Origin: Mesorhizobium sp. AR02
GTDB lineage: Bacteria > Pseudomonadota > Alphaproteobacteria > Rhizobiales > Rhizobiaceae
DNA length: 64,000 bases
Direction: 5' to 3'
Assembly (NCBI RefSeq): GCF_024746835.1
Contig: NZ_CP080530.1
Coordinates: 682,001-746,000, forward strand
The notes under the pieces are model-generated. The model had not been told where the DNA came from. It made no database searches and worked only from the letters and a program-made list of their open reading frames with translations. The position numbers were made by a program, and so were the translations under genes. Shown here one piece after another: positions 1-9,746 of this stretch (the stretch's first letter is position 1; every line of letters starts with the position of its first letter).

Positions 1-3000
1 CGGGTAGACACATGTGCGGCTCGAGGGGAGAACTTCTTTCTCGTAAGCGACCGTGGGCTGGCCCGTGGCTGGAAACAACGCGCCCGCGACAATCTCGCTG
101 CGATCCGTCTCGCTGCCGATATCGAGGCAGCGGATCGTCCCGCGACAGTGGAAGAACAGGCTCGGCTGATCCGGTTCACCGGCTTCGGTGCATCCGACCT
201 TGCAAATGCCGTGTTCCGCCGCCCGGGCGAGAACGGGTTCCGGAAGGGCTGGGACGAAATAGGATTGGAGCTGCAGGATGCGGTGACGGGCCAGGAATAT
301 GTTTCGCTCGGGCGCTGCACGCAGTACGCGCATTTTACGCCGGAGTTCGTCATTCGGGCAATCTGGGCGGGATTGCAGCGTCTCGGCTGGCGCGGGGGCC
401 GTGTGCTCGAGCCCGGCATTGGCACGGGCCTGTTCCCGGCGCTGATGCCCGAAGACCGACGGAGCGTGAGCCATGTCACCGGTGTCGAGATCGATCCCGT
501 CACGGCGCGCATTGCCAGGCTGGTGCAGCCTCGTGCCCGTATCGTGAATGGTGATTTCTTGTGCACCGACCTGCCTGCACATTTCGATCTTGCGATCGGC
601 AATCCGCCGTTTTCGGATCGAACCGTGCGCTCCGATCGGGCGTATCGGTCGATGGGATTGCGGCTGCATGACTACTTCATTGCCCGGTCGGTCGATCTGC
701 TGAAGCCAGGGGCTCTTGCCGCCTTCGTCACCAGTTCGGGCACGATGGACAAGGCAGACAGCACCGCGCGCCAACACATTGCGAAAACGGCTGACCTGAT
801 TGCCGCCATGCGCTTGCCCGAAGGCAGTTTCCGAACGGACGCCGGCACGGACGTCGTGGTCGACATCCTCTTTTTCCGCAAGCGCAAGGTCACCGAGCCC
901 GAAGGTGATCTGTCCTGGCTCGACATCGAGGAAGTCCGCCAGGCGACGCAGGATGAAGGCGCCATCCGCGTCAACCGCTGGTTCGCGCGCCACCCGGATT
1001 TCGTGCTCGGCACGCATGCCACGATCTCGGGGCCTTACGGCGAGGCCTATTCCTGCCTGCCCCATCCCGGTGTCGATCTGGAGCGGGCGCTCACCGCAGC
1101 GATCTCCCTCCTTCCGGAAGAAATTTATGACGGCGAGCCGGACGAAATTGATCATGACGCCGAGCCCAGTGCCGATATCGTCGATGCCCTGCCGGCAGGC
1201 GCCGGCGTGCGCGAGGGCAGTTTCTTCGTCGCGAAAAACACGGCCCTCGTCCAGATGATCGATGGCGCTGCTGTAACCATCACCGTGCGCAAGGGTAGGG
1301 CGAGCGAAGGCGTGCCGGAAAAGCACGCGCGCATCCTCCGCAAATTGATCCCCATCCGTGATGCCGTGCGTGAAGTCCTGAAGGGCCAGGAGTTCGATCG
1401 GCCCTGGAAGCCGGCCCAAGTCAGGCTGCGCATCGCCTGGTCGAATTTTGTGCGCGACTTCGGCCCGATCAACACGACCGTCGTTTCCACCAGCGAGGAC
1501 GCCGAGACCGGTGAGGTCCGCGAAGTGCATCGCCGGCCGAACCTGCAGCCCTTCCTCGACGATCCCGATTGCTGGCTGGTCGCCTCCATCGAAGACTACG
1601 ATCTCGAAACCAACACCGCCCAGCCGGGTCCGATTTTCACCGAGCGCGTCATCGCGCCGCCCGCGGCACCCATCATCACAAGTGCCGCCGATGCGCTTGC
1701 CGTCGTGCTCAACGAACGCGGCCATGTTGACATCGATCACATCGCCGAGCTGCTGCATGAGGATGTCGATGACGTCGTTGGCGAACTCGGCGACGCCATC
1801 TACCGCGATCCGGAGACCGGTTCCTGGCCAACGGCCGACGCCTATCTCTCCGGTCAGGTCCGCGACAAGCTCAAGGCCGCAAAAGCCGCTGCCGCACTCG
1901 ACCCCGTCTTCGAGCGCAATGTCCGTGCCCTGGTCGAGGTTCAGCCGGCCGATCTTCGGCCTTCCGATATTACCGCCCGTCTTGGCGCACCATGGATCCC
2001 CGCCGCCGATGTCGTCGCCTTCGTCAAGGAGACGATGGGTGCCGAGATCAGGATCCATCATATGCCGGAGATGGCATCGTGGACCGTAGAGGCGCGGCAA
2101 TTCGGATGGATGGCGGCCGGCACGTCCGAATGGGGCACCGATCGCCGTCATGCCGGCGAGCTCATAGCCGACGCACTGAACAGCCGGGTGCCGCAGATCT
2201 TCGATACGGTGAAGGAGGGTCCTGTTGAAAAGCGCGTGCTCAATGTTGTGGATACGGAAGCCGCCAAGGAAAAGCTGCAGAAGATCAAGACCGCTTTCCA
2301 GAGGTGGATCTGGTCCGATCCCGACCGCACCGACCGGCTGGCGCGGGTCTATAATGACCGCTTCAACAACATCGCCCCCCGAAGATTCAACGGGGATCAC
2401 CTGCAGCTTCCAGGCGCCTCCGGCGCCTTTTCTCTTTATGGGCACCAAAAGCGCGGCATCTGGCGCATCGTCTCGGCCGGCTCGACCTACCTCGCCCACG
2501 CCGTCGGCGCCGGCAAGACCATGACGATTGCCGGGGGCGTCATGGAGCAGCGCCGGCTTGGCCTGATCGCCAAGGCCATGTTGGTCGTTCCCGGCCATTG
2601 CCTTGCACAGGCGGCCCGCGAATTTCTGGCGCTCTATCCGACCGCGCGAATCCTCGTGGCCGATGAGACGAATTTTTCTTTAGCCAAGCGACATCGCTTC
2701 CTGTCGCGTGCGGCGACCGCCACTTGGGACGCGATCATCATCACGCACAGCGCCTTCCGCTTCATCGGCGTACCGTCGGCATTCGAGCAACAGATAATCC
2801 AGGACGAGCTGGAACTCTACGAGACGCTGCTGACCAAGGTCGACAGCGACGACCGCGTCTCGCGCAAGCGCCTTGAGCGGCTGAAGGAGGGGCTCAAGGA
2901 ACGGCTGGAGGCGCTGGCGACCCGCAAGGACGACCTGCTCACCATCTCCGAGATCGGCGTCGACCAGATCATCGTCGATGAAGCCCAGGAGTTCAGGAAG

Positions 3001-4920
3001 CTCAGCTTCGCCACCAACATGTCGACGCTCAAGGGCGTCGATCCGAACGGCTCGCAGCGGGCCTGGGATCTCTATGTGAAGTCCCGCTTCATCGAGACCA
3101 AGAACCCGGGCCGGGCGCTCGTGCTCGCCTCCGGCACGCCGATCACCAATACGCTTGGCGAGATGTTCTCGGTGCAGCGCTATCTCGGTTACGAGGCGCT
3201 GCTTCAGCGCGGCCTGCACGAGTTCGACGCCTGGGCTTCGACCTTCGGCGACGTCACGACTGAACTCGAATTGCAGCCATCCGGCAAATACAAGCCGGTG
3301 ACGCGCTTCGCCACCTTCGTCAACGTGCCGGAGCTGATCGCCATGTTCCGCTCCTTCGCGGATGTGGTGATGCCGCAAGACCTTCGGGAATATGTGAAGG
3401 TGCCGACGCTTTCGACCGGCGCACGTCAGATCATCACCGCCAAGCCGTCCGCGGCCTTCAAGCGCTACCAGACGGTGCTCGACGCCCGCATCAAGGCCAT
3501 CGAGGAACGCGACCGTCCGGCAGAACCTGGTGACGACATCCTGCTCTCGGTTATCACCGATGGCCGGCACGCTGCTATCGACCTGCGCCTGGTCGATCCG
3601 GACAATGACAATGAGCCGGACAACAAGCTCAACGACCTGATCGGTAATGCCTTCCGTATCTGGCAAGAAACAGCGGTAAGCAGCTATGTCCGCGCCGACG
3701 GCAAGCCGTTCGAGCTTCCGGGCGCAGCGCAGATGATTTTTTCCGATCTCGGCACGATCAGCGTCGAGAAAACCAGAGGCTTCTCGGCCTATCGCTGGAT
3801 TCGCGACGAGCTGATCCGCAGGGGCGTTCCGGCATCGGAAATTGCCTTCATGCAGGATTTCAGGAAGTCGGAGGCCAAGCAACGCCTGTTCGGTGATGTG
3901 CGGGCTGGAAAAATCCGGTTCCTGATCGGCTCCTCCGACACGATGGGCACCGGCGTCAACGCGCAGCTCCGCCTCAAGGCGCTGCATCATCTCGATGTGC
4001 CGTGGCTTCCCTCCCAGATCGAGCAGCGCGAAGGCCGTATCCTGCGGCAGGGCAACCAGCACGAAGCCATCGATATCTTCGCCTACGCCACGGAAGGATC
4101 GATGGATGCCCAGATGTGGCAGAACAATGAGCGCAAGGCCCGGTTCATCGCGGCCGCCCTGTCCGGAGACATGTCCATTCGGCGGTTGGAGGATATGGGT
4201 GAGGGGCAGGCCAGCCAGTTCGCGATGGCCAAGGCGATCGCCTCGGGCGATCCGCGTCTGATGCAGAAGGCAGGTCTGGAGGCAGACATTGCTCGTTTGG
4301 AGCGCCTTCGCGCGGCCCACATTGATGACGAGCACGCCGTTCGGCGGCAGATCCGCGATGCCGAGCGCGATATCGAATATTCGACCCGGCGCATCGGCGA
4401 GGTCGGGAAGGATATCGAGCGGCTCGTGCCGACGACCGGCGATGGGTTCAGCATGGTGGTCGGGGGCGAGGCGTTCACGCAGCGCAAACTCGCCGGTCGT
4501 GCGCTGATGAAGGAAATCCTGACCCTCGTGCAGCTTCAGCAGGATGGAAAAACCACTATCGCCTCCATCGGCGGGTTCGACTTCGAATATTCCGGCGAGC
4601 GCTTCGGCAAGGACGGCTACCGCTATGCCACCCTGCTGATGCGCACCGGCGCCAATGATGAGATCGAGCTGCCGGTGACCACCACGCCGCTTGGTGCGAT
4701 TTCTCGCCTCGAGCATGCCTTGGCCGGCTTCGAGGGCGAGCAGGTACAATACCGCCAGCGTCTTGAGGATGCCGAGCTCAGGCTCACCTCCTATCGCTCG
4801 CGTCAGGGCGGCGAGTTCGGATTCTCTGGTGAACTGGCCGATAAGCGCCGGCAGCTTGCGGAAATCGAAGCCGATCTTGCGTCTTCGATTGATGGCCAGG
4901 ACCGGCGTGAAGCCGCATAG
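1..4920 (+). CDS. N12-class DNA methylase / SF2 helicase fusion (5' end outside window)
   Basis: The reading frame is open from base 1, so the start lies left of the window; the GTG at 148 is only the first internal start-like codon. The N-terminal part is an N6-adenine methyltransferase: motif I (LEPGIGTG) near 406-430 and the catalytic NPPF at 601-612. The second half is an SF2 helicase: VGAGKT Walker A at 2503-2520, DEAQ box near 2977-2988, and a C-terminal helicase motif (QIEQREGRILRQGN) near 4018-4060. Proteins of this type, about 1,600-1,700 residues, are common on rhizobial plasmids and integrative elements. The likely role is modification or remodelling of plasmid DNA against host restriction, but no member's function can be read from sequence alone. 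Confidence 0.9.
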   Translation, partial: RVDTCAARGENFFLVSDRGLARGWKQRARDNLAAIRLAADIEAADRPATVEEQARLIRFTGFGASDLANAVFRRPGENGFRKGWDEIGLELQDAVTGQEYVSLGRCTQYAHFTPEFVIRAIWAGLQRLGWRGGRVLEPGIGTGLFPALMPEDRRSVSHVTGVEIDPVTARIARLVQPRARIVNGDFLCTDLPAHFDLAIGNPPFSDRTVRSDRAYRSMGLRLHDYFIARSVDLLKPGALAAFVTSSGTMDKADSTARQHIAKTADLIAAMRLPEGSFRTDAGTDVVVDILFFRKRKVTEPEGDLSWLDIEEVRQATQDEGAIRVNRWFARHPDFVLGTHATISGPYGEAYSCLPHPGVDLERALTAAISLLPEEIYDGEPDEIDHDAEPSADIVDALPAGAGVREGSFFVAKNTALVQMIDGAAVTITVRKGRASEGVPEKHARILRKLIPIRDAVREVLKGQEFDRPWKPAQVRLRIAWSNFVRDFGPINTTVVSTSEDAETGEVREVHRRPNLQPFLDDPDCWLVASIEDYDLETNTAQPGPIFTERVIAPPAAPIITSAADALAVVLNERGHVDIDHIAELLHEDVDDVVGELGDAIYRDPETGSWPTADAYLSGQVRDKLKAAKAAAALDPVFERNVRALVEVQPADLRPSDITARLGAPWIPAADVVAFVKETMGAEIRIHHMPEMASWTVEARQFGWMAAGTSEWGTDRRHAGELIADALNSRVPQIFDTVKEGPVEKRVLNVVDTEAAKEKLQKIKTAFQRWIWSDPDRTDRLARVYNDRFNNIAPRRFNGDHLQLPGASGAFSLYGHQKRGIWRIVSAGSTYLAHAVGAGKTMTIAGGVMEQRRLGLIAKAMLVVPGHCLAQAAREFLALYPTARILVADETNFSLAKRHRFLSRAATATWDAIIITHSAFRFIGVPSAFEQQIIQDELELYETLLTKVDSDDRVSRKRLERLKEGLKERLEALATRKDDLLTISEIGVDQIIVDEAQEFRKLSFATNMSTLKGVDPNGSQRAWDLYVKSRFIETKNPGRALVLASGTPITNTLGEMFSVQRYLGYEALLQRGLHEFDAWASTFGDVTTELELQPSGKYKPVTRFATFVNVPELIAMFRSFADVVMPQDLREYVKVPTLSTGARQIITAKPSAAFKRYQTVLDARIKAIEERDRPAEPGDDILLSVITDGRHAAIDLRLVDPDNDNEPDNKLNDLIGNAFRIWQETAVSSYVRADGKPFELPGAAQMIFSDLGTISVEKTRGFSAYRWIRDELIRRGVPASEIAFMQDFRKSEAKQRLFGDVRAGKIRFLIGSSDTMGTGVNAQLRLKALHHLDVPWLPSQIEQREGRILRQGNQHEAIDIFAYATEGSMDAQMWQNNERKARFIAAALSGDMSIRRLEDMGEGQASQFAMAKAIASGDPRLMQKAGLEADIARLERLRAAHIDDEHAVRRQIRDAERDIEYSTRRIGEVGKDIERLVPTTGDGFSMVVGGEAFTQRKLAGRALMKEILTLVQLQQDGKTTIASIGGFDFEYSGERFGKDGYRYATLLMRTGANDEIELPVTTTPLGAISRLEHALAGFEGEQVQYRQRLEDAELRLTSYRSRQGGEFGFSGELADKRRQLAEIEADLASSIDGQDRREAA

Positions 4921-5134
4921 CAGGCTCGATACAGGCTGCCGATCATTGTCAGCCATTGACCGGCGGCAAAGGTTCAAGGCCGCTCGGGTGCAGGCGATGC
5001 AGGAGGCGCGCCGAACTGCTTACCCATGTTGATGCCACGTTTCGGTCATGCACGGCTCCGGCCAGCCAGACCACATGACGTCACGTCAAGAATCAGCTAA
5101 CTGGATCATCGCGGCGGACCTGATTGGACCGTCC

Positions 5135-5181
5135 GGCCGGCGCCTGCCAGAGCCCCCCGCAAAAGCAGGCGCCGGCCTTTT
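5135..5181 (+). terminator. Intrinsic terminator after the methylase-helicase
   Basis: Perfect 13-bp arms at 5135-5147 and 5165-5177 (GGCCGGCGCCTGC and its complement) are followed directly by TTTT at 5178-5181. The position, 215 bp past the stop codon at 4918-4920, fits termination of the large gene. Confidence 0.8.
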
Positions 5182-5246
5182 AGCGCTTGAAAGGCGAGCA
5201 GTCATATTGTTTCGTCTTGTCCCCATCCAGACACGAGGCAGTTGCG

Positions 5247-5435
5247 ATGGACGACACCAAAGGCGGCGCAAACCACACGTCCGTTGAGATAGTCGAGGCC
5301 ATGGGCGAGTGGTTCGTCCGTGTTGTTGGGAACGGCGAAGAACTTACCCGATCATTCGACCTGGAATCGGTCGCCCTTGCCTTCGCGGAAGGCCAGCGGA
5401 TACGCCTAGGGCTTAAGGACTTCAAGCGGATCTGA
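5247..5435 (+). CDS. Small hypothetical protein (62 aa)
   Basis: The ATG at 5247 was chosen over the upstream alternative at 5187 because the upstream part overlaps the tail of the terminator, and a purine-rich stretch (ACGAGGCAG) sits 7-14 bases before 5247. The product MDDTKGGANHTSVEIVEAMG... ends LGLKDFKRI. It alternates short beta-like segments with an acidic/serine stretch and has no membrane segment or signal peptide. I do not recognise the family. It is a lone gene between two terminator-like hairpins. Confidence 0.55.
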   Translation: MDDTKGGANHTSVEIVEAMGEWFVRVVGNGEELTRSFDLESVALAFAEGQRIRLGLKDFKRI

Positions 5436-5648
5436 CCCGACTTCCGCGTTCACACCATAGCCGCCTAAATTCAGTTTGCTATCGATCCGTTGCGGATGCT
5501 CCCATGTCGTGCCGATCAACTTCCGTTCTTCACAAAAAGACGGCAGGACCAAAGTCTTGCGCCATGCGAGCAAAGGTCTGACGTAACCGCCTTGGTTCCG
5601 TACTTGTCCGTTGGACGTTCCGTTATTTTATATAATCCGCATGTAATC

Positions 5649-5690
5649 GGCCCGTCACTTGGATGGCTGACGGGCCGCCTGTTTTATTGG
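5649..5690 (+). terminator. Hairpin with T-rich tail
   Basis: Arms GGCCCGTC (5649-5656) and GACGGGCC (5669-5676) are followed by GCCTGTTTTATT. A TATAAT-like hexamer lies just upstream near 5630 with TTGGAC before it at a short 14-base spacing. This is either the terminator of the preceding small gene or the end of a very short transcript; nothing else supports an RNA gene. Confidence 0.5.
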
Positions 5691-5855
5691 TCTACAGCTT
5701 AGTCACGGCCAAAAAGAACGCGTCAACTTCGGCGTCGCTCTCGCCCAGCGCCGCAAAGCCGGCCGCCATCATTGGCCTAGAATAGATCAGGCCCAGTTGC
5801 GTACTGGACATTACTCAAATAGAGATGGGACAAATCAGACAAAAGGACCGACACA

Positions 5856-6326
5856 TTGACAGAAGAATCCGACCACCGCGCCGCCGAACTAGCCGAGCTT
5901 ACTGCGGAGATTGTGTCCGCCTACGTAAGTAAGAACCCTGTACCGGCTACCGGCCTGCCTGAACTAATCGCATCCGTGCACATGTCTCTGTCCGGGCTTG
6001 GTACGCCGATCGCGCCTGTCGTTGAGCCGCAAACTCCCGCGGTCAACCCGAAGAAGTCGGTGACGCCAGACTTCATTATCTGCCTCGAAGACGGCAAGAA
6101 GTTCAAATCCCTGAAGCGACACCTTAGCACGGACTTCGGTCTGACGCCGGACGCCTATCGCGAGAAGTGGGGCTTGCCGCGCGACTATCCGATGACGGCT
6201 CCGAATTACGCCGCTCAGCGCTCGCAACTGGCGAAGTCCGCCGGGCTTGGCCGCAAGGCTGAACCCGTCGCACCAGCCAAGAAGGTACCTGCGAAGCGGA
6301 AAGCCAAAGTGTCCGCCACCACCTGA
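5856..6326 (+). CDS. MucR/Ros family transcriptional regulator
   Basis: The 156-residue protein has the MucR/Ros core: TPDFIICLEDGKKFKSLKRHL, then LTPDAYREKWGLP and the DYPMTAPNYAAQRSQLAK block, followed by a basic C-terminal tail. In this family the core is a DNA-binding zinc-finger-like fold that binds AT-rich promoters and controls exopolysaccharide and plasmid genes. Of the four classical zinc ligands only the first Cys and the first His are evident here: the second Cys position is Asp (CLED) and the second His is missing (HLSTDFG). Some Mesorhizobium paralogues tolerate such losses. The start is TTG at 5856 with AAAAGGA 8 bases upstream. Confidence 0.88.
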   Translation: MTEESDHRAAELAELTAEIVSAYVSKNPVPATGLPELIASVHMSLSGLGTPIAPVVEPQTPAVNPKKSVTPDFIICLEDGKKFKSLKRHLSTDFGLTPDAYREKWGLPRDYPMTAPNYAAQRSQLAKSAGLGRKAEPVAPAKKVPAKRKAKVSATT

Positions 6327-6380
6327 CGCTACGTAACGACTCAGCTATGTCGAGGCGCGGCGGATCCCAATCCCGCCCGT

Positions 6381-6430
6381 GGCCGGCGCCATTCGGATAA
6401 GCTTCGGCGAGGGCGCCGGCCTTTGTTCTT
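6381..6430 (+). terminator. Intrinsic terminator after the MucR-like gene
   Basis: Arms GGCCGGCGCC (6381-6390) and GGCGCCGGCC (6412-6421) flank a 21-base loop and are followed by TTTGTTCTT. The rest of 6431-6710 shows no convincing gene. Confidence 0.75.
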
Positions 6431-6710
6431 AGCGTGGCGGAACTCGCCGGGCGAAGAAACCCCAACCACCTCAAGCCCGGCGAGCCTACACCTGATCAAA
6501 GTTCGCGATCAGGACCGGGATCAACCGGCACCACGTCCGAAGCAAGAGCAATGCCAGCACTTTGGTCCCGAAATGGAACAATACCGGGGTCCCCGCTAGC
6601 AGCCGGGTTTCTCTTCAAAGAGAACAAACATAGAACAAAAACCTTGTGGGCTCTCGCCACGGAGCCGCCGCGCCGAGACAGAGAACCATCCAACGACCTG
6701 CGAGCGCTGA

Positions 6711-6875
6711 TTGAAGACAGCATACGCGGCGTTCGGCAAGGTCCTCTACGAAGTGGCCGAAAACAGCCGTGACCATGATAGAGCGAGCCGAGTTGAGGAA
6801 ATGGCGCGGCTGGCCATCTGCGCCTATCCTGCGATCAGGGAAGGCAATGCTTGGCTAAGGCCCGATATCTTTTAG
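6711..6875 (+). CDS. Possible small protein or gene remnant (54 aa)
   Basis: From a TTG at 6711 the frame reads KTAYAAFGKVLYEVAENSRD... and ends AIREGNAWLRPDIF at 6873-6875. The composition (alternating hydrophobic and charged residues, a helix-like SRVEEMARLAICAYPAIRE) looks more protein-like than the neighbouring frames. There is no clear ribosome binding site, and the frame just upstream (6640-6715, another phase) also looks protein-like, so this may be the tail of a frameshifted gene. No family recognised. Confidence 0.3.
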   Translation: MKTAYAAFGKVLYEVAENSRDHDRASRVEEMARLAICAYPAIREGNAWLRPDIF

Positions 6876-7429
6876 AGTTCGAGGCGCGCGGCTTCGCTCA
6901 ACGATGTGGAAGGGTTGAGATAGACTGCCTGGTAGCCTCCATCAGATGGTTCGGAGTTCGCCGGTCGACGTCTTTCCGGAACGTTTGTCCTGCACGAGTT
7001 CGTAGCTGCCTTCTGACCATGAATGGGTGACCTCATGATCACAGCGCGACAGCTTCGAGCCGCTAGAGGGCTCCTTGCGGCGTCCGTAGGTTCAAAGACG
7101 TTAACCTCCAGTTTGCCGTGCTAAACTTTCCGCTTATCTCCATACCCCGGTCTACGTCGCAGGGATGAGGAAAGGAAAACGGAGGAAGAATAAAGCCCGC
7201 TCGCAGATCGGGCGGGCCGGCGCCGCTGACGCTCAACCGCGCCGCTCGCGATCCCGGCCGCGTCGTCCTGCGCAGGGCCTAAGAGCCCCGCTCGGCCAGC
7301 CGGGCAGGGATGCTCGGCCGCGGTTGCACCGGCCCGTCCGCTCCGCGGGCCGGGGGATGTCTTCGGGAAGAAGACGAGGAAGGACACAGCGAACGGCGGT
7401 GTCCGCAAACCCCTTGAAGGAGCATCTCC
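6876..7429 (+). other. Intergenic region with HTH-gene remnant and GC-rich repeats before parB-like gene
   Basis: An ATG at 7035 begins MITARQLRAARGLLA, the usual N-terminus of XRE-type regulators of this order, but it then loses the family pattern, so it looks like a remnant. From about 7200 to 7390 the sequence is very GC-rich with imperfect inverted repeats (for example 7211-7226 against 7328-7342). A GAAGGAG ribosome binding site lies just before the ATG at 7430. Confidence 0.35.
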
Positions 7430-9175
7430 ATGGAACTGAAGTTTGTCGATCCGCGTGCGCTGAAGGATAACCCTGACAAGGCGCGACGCTCGAAGTCCAG
7501 TCCGCAGGCCGACGCGCTGCTGCTGGCCACCATCCGCGCCGTCGGCATCGTGCAGCCGCCTGTCGTCGCGCTGCAGACGGATGGCGGCAACAGCTACGTC
7601 ATCGATGCCGGCCATCGTCGTGTGCGGCAGGCGATTGCCGCCGGTCTGGAAGAGATCGCCGTGCTGGTGATCGATCGCGCCGAGGATGGTGGCGCAATGC
7701 GGTCGCTAGCGGAAACGCTCGCTCATGAATCGCTCAGTCCCGTCGACCAATGGCGCGCGATTGAGCGACTGATCGCGCTCGGCTGGACCGAGGAAGCGAT
7801 CGCCGTCGCTTTGGCGCTTCCCGTCCGCCAGATCAGGAAGCTGCGCCTGCTCGCCAACGTTCTGCCGGCCATGTTGGACCAGATGGCCAAGGGCGACATG
7901 CCCAACGAGAAGGAGTTGCGCACCATCGCGTCGGCTTCGCTTGATGAGCAGAAGGAGGTCTGGAAGAAGCACAAGCCGTCCAAGGCCGATCCGCAGGTGT
8001 CGTGGTGGAGCGTGGCGCAGGGCCTGACGAAGCGTCGCATGTGCGCGCGCGACGCCAGCTTCGGGGACGATCTCGCTCAGGCCTACGGCATTGCCTGGGT
8101 CGAGGATCTGTTCGCTCCGGCCGACGAGGACAGCCGCTATACCACGGATGTCGAGGCCTTCCTTGGCGCGCAGCAGGAGTGGATGGCAAACACTGTGTCC
8201 AAGCGTGGCGTGATCGTGGAAGCCGGTCAGTGGGGCGAGCCGAAGCTGCCGCCCAAGGCCGAGCGTGTGTACGGTAAGCCGTCGAAGTCCGATCACACCG
8301 CCATGTATCTCGACCGCGACGGCAAGGTGCAATCGGTCGTGTACCGCATGCCGGCGGCCAAAAAGCCCAAGGGCAAGAATGGCGCTGATGTTGAGGCCGA
8401 TGGCGATGATATCGTCGTTACGGCAAAGCCGCGTCCGGACGTTACGCGCAAAGGCATGGAGATGATCGGCGACCTGCGCACCGACGCGCTGCACGAGGCG
8501 CTGTCGCGCGCACCGATCGGGGACGACACGCTGATGGCCCTGCTCGTTCTCGCTTTCGCCGGCCAGAATGTGACGGTGGCATCCGGTGCCCGCGACATCT
8601 CCTATTACGGGGCCGCAGGCCTTGGCGAACATGCCGCGCGCCTGTTCGACCAGGACGGCAAGATCGAGTTCGACATGGAAACGCTGCGCATTGCCGTGCG
8701 GTCCTTGCTGATCGACGTTCTGTCCTGCAGGGAGAATCGCTCGGACAGCGGCATTGTCGCCCGTGTCGCCGGCGACGTCATCGCCGCCGACAACTTCCTG
8801 GCCAACATGGGGACGGAGGATTTCCTGTCATGCCTGTCGCGGCCGGCATTGGAAGCCGCCTGCGCGGATACATCCGTCCTGCCCCGTCAGAAGGTCAAGG
8901 ATACCCGTGCGGCCCTGGTCGAGCACTTCAAGGAAGGCCGCTTCGTCCACCCGTCGGCGCTGTTTGCGCCCACTCCGGAAAAGCTCACCTCCTGGCTGAA
9001 GAAGAACGAGGCCAGGGAACAGCCTGAGGACAACGGCACGCCGGAGGACCAGGACGAGCTCGACGGCGATGCGGTTGTCGAGCCCGCGCACGACTACGTC
9101 GGCGAGGACCCCGCTCCGCAGGACGAGGACCTCACTGACGGACAGATCGAGGCTTACAAGGTGGCCGCCGAATAG
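7430..9175 (+). CDS. ParB/RepB/Spo0J-like partition protein (581 aa)
   Basis: The N-terminus is a ParB/sulfiredoxin-like domain: LKDNPDKARR, then an AGHRRVRQAI box at residues 60-69 (GHRRV at 61-65), the CTP-binding/nuclease motif of ParB proteins. A helix-turn-helix region follows (WTEEAIAVALALPVRQIRKL, about residues 120-140). The C-terminal 350 residues are not recognisable and end acidic. It is larger than chromosomal ParB (about 300 aa) and has no parA next to it, so it belongs to the plasmid ParB-like proteins with a nuclease-type domain, whose role need not be partition. The start ATG has GAAGGAG upstream. It stands first in a run of co-directional genes. Confidence 0.85.
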   Translation: MELKFVDPRALKDNPDKARRSKSSPQADALLLATIRAVGIVQPPVVALQTDGGNSYVIDAGHRRVRQAIAAGLEEIAVLVIDRAEDGGAMRSLAETLAHESLSPVDQWRAIERLIALGWTEEAIAVALALPVRQIRKLRLLANVLPAMLDQMAKGDMPNEKELRTIASASLDEQKEVWKKHKPSKADPQVSWWSVAQGLTKRRMCARDASFGDDLAQAYGIAWVEDLFAPADEDSRYTTDVEAFLGAQQEWMANTVSKRGVIVEAGQWGEPKLPPKAERVYGKPSKSDHTAMYLDRDGKVQSVVYRMPAAKKPKGKNGADVEADGDDIVVTAKPRPDVTRKGMEMIGDLRTDALHEALSRAPIGDDTLMALLVLAFAGQNVTVASGARDISYYGAAGLGEHAARLFDQDGKIEFDMETLRIAVRSLLIDVLSCRENRSDSGIVARVAGDVIAADNFLANMGTEDFLSCLSRPALEAACADTSVLPRQKVKDTRAALVEHFKEGRFVHPSALFAPTPEKLTSWLKKNEAREQPEDNGTPEDQDELDGDAVVEPAHDYVGEDPAPQDEDLTDGQIEAYKVAAE

Positions 9176-9207
9176 CAGCGCGCGCCTTCTTCCTTCCATT
9201 CGCATTC

Positions 9208-9239
9208 CCGCCGCCGGTGACCTAATCGGCGGCGGTTTT
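9208..9239 (+). terminator. Intrinsic terminator after the parB-like gene
   Basis: Perfect arms CCGCCGCCG (9208-9216) and CGGCGGCGG (9227-9235) with a 10-base loop, followed by TTTT and then GTTTT. Confidence 0.8.
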
Positions 9240-9269
9240 GTTTTCACCATGAGCAACACGGAGACCATC

Positions 9270-9746
9270 ATGTCGGCTCAATTGATCTATGACCTCGTTC
9301 CACTCGGTTCGCTGGTGAATTATTCCGACGGAACACCACGCCCGCCAGAGCGGCATCGCAAGAAGCTCGCCGCCTGGGAGAACCGGAACAGCGGCGGCCG
9401 GCTGATCCGCAAGCAGGCCGAAGCCCGCGTCGGCAGTACAACGCTGCCCGCCTCGATCACCCTGCACAAGGCTGACTATGGCAGTCAGGGAACCATTGTG
9501 CTGCGCGTCCACCAGACGTTTTCGGTGAACAGCGACCTGAAGTTTTCGGTCAAGGAGCGACCCGCCATCGGCACGGTTCTCGTTCTCGACCGCGCCGGCG
9601 ACGATGCGGAGCTTGTCCAACTTGCCGCCAATCGCACGGCCGCCGAGGAATGGCTTACTCGCCACGGCTATCCGAACGCGGTGTTGCAGCAAGTCACGGC
9701 CGAGACCGTAGCGGTGGATGCTGTAGAGGGGAGGACGGCAGCATGA
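9270..9746 (+). CDS. Hypothetical protein (158 aa)
   Basis: The ATG at 9270 is preferred to the one at 9249 because GGAG (9260-9263) lies 6 bases before it. The protein begins MSAQLIYDLVPLGSLVNYSDG, is basic in its first half and ends with helix-rich AAEEWLTRHGYPNAVLQQV. There is no signal peptide or membrane segment. It shares an ATGA overlap with the next gene, so the two are translationally coupled. I recognise it only as a type found next to DUF7007 genes on rhizobial plasmids; function unknown. Confidence 0.7.
   Translation: MSAQLIYDLVPLGSLVNYSDGTPRPPERHRKKLAAWENRNSGGRLIRKQAEARVGSTTLPASITLHKADYGSQGTIVLRVHQTFSVNSDLKFSVKERPAIGTVLVLDRAGDDAELVQLAANRTAAEEWLTRHGYPNAVLQQVTAETVAVDAVEGRTAA

Noticed and set aside
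2680..4977. 765-codon open frame on the minus strand
   Set aside because: It lies antisense to the helicase half of the methylase-helicase, is an effect of GC-rich codon use, and has no recognisable protein pattern.
5600..5690. Possible small RNA between a TATAAT-like box and a hairpin
   Set aside because: The promoter spacing is poor (14 bases) and the transcript would be little more than the hairpin itself.
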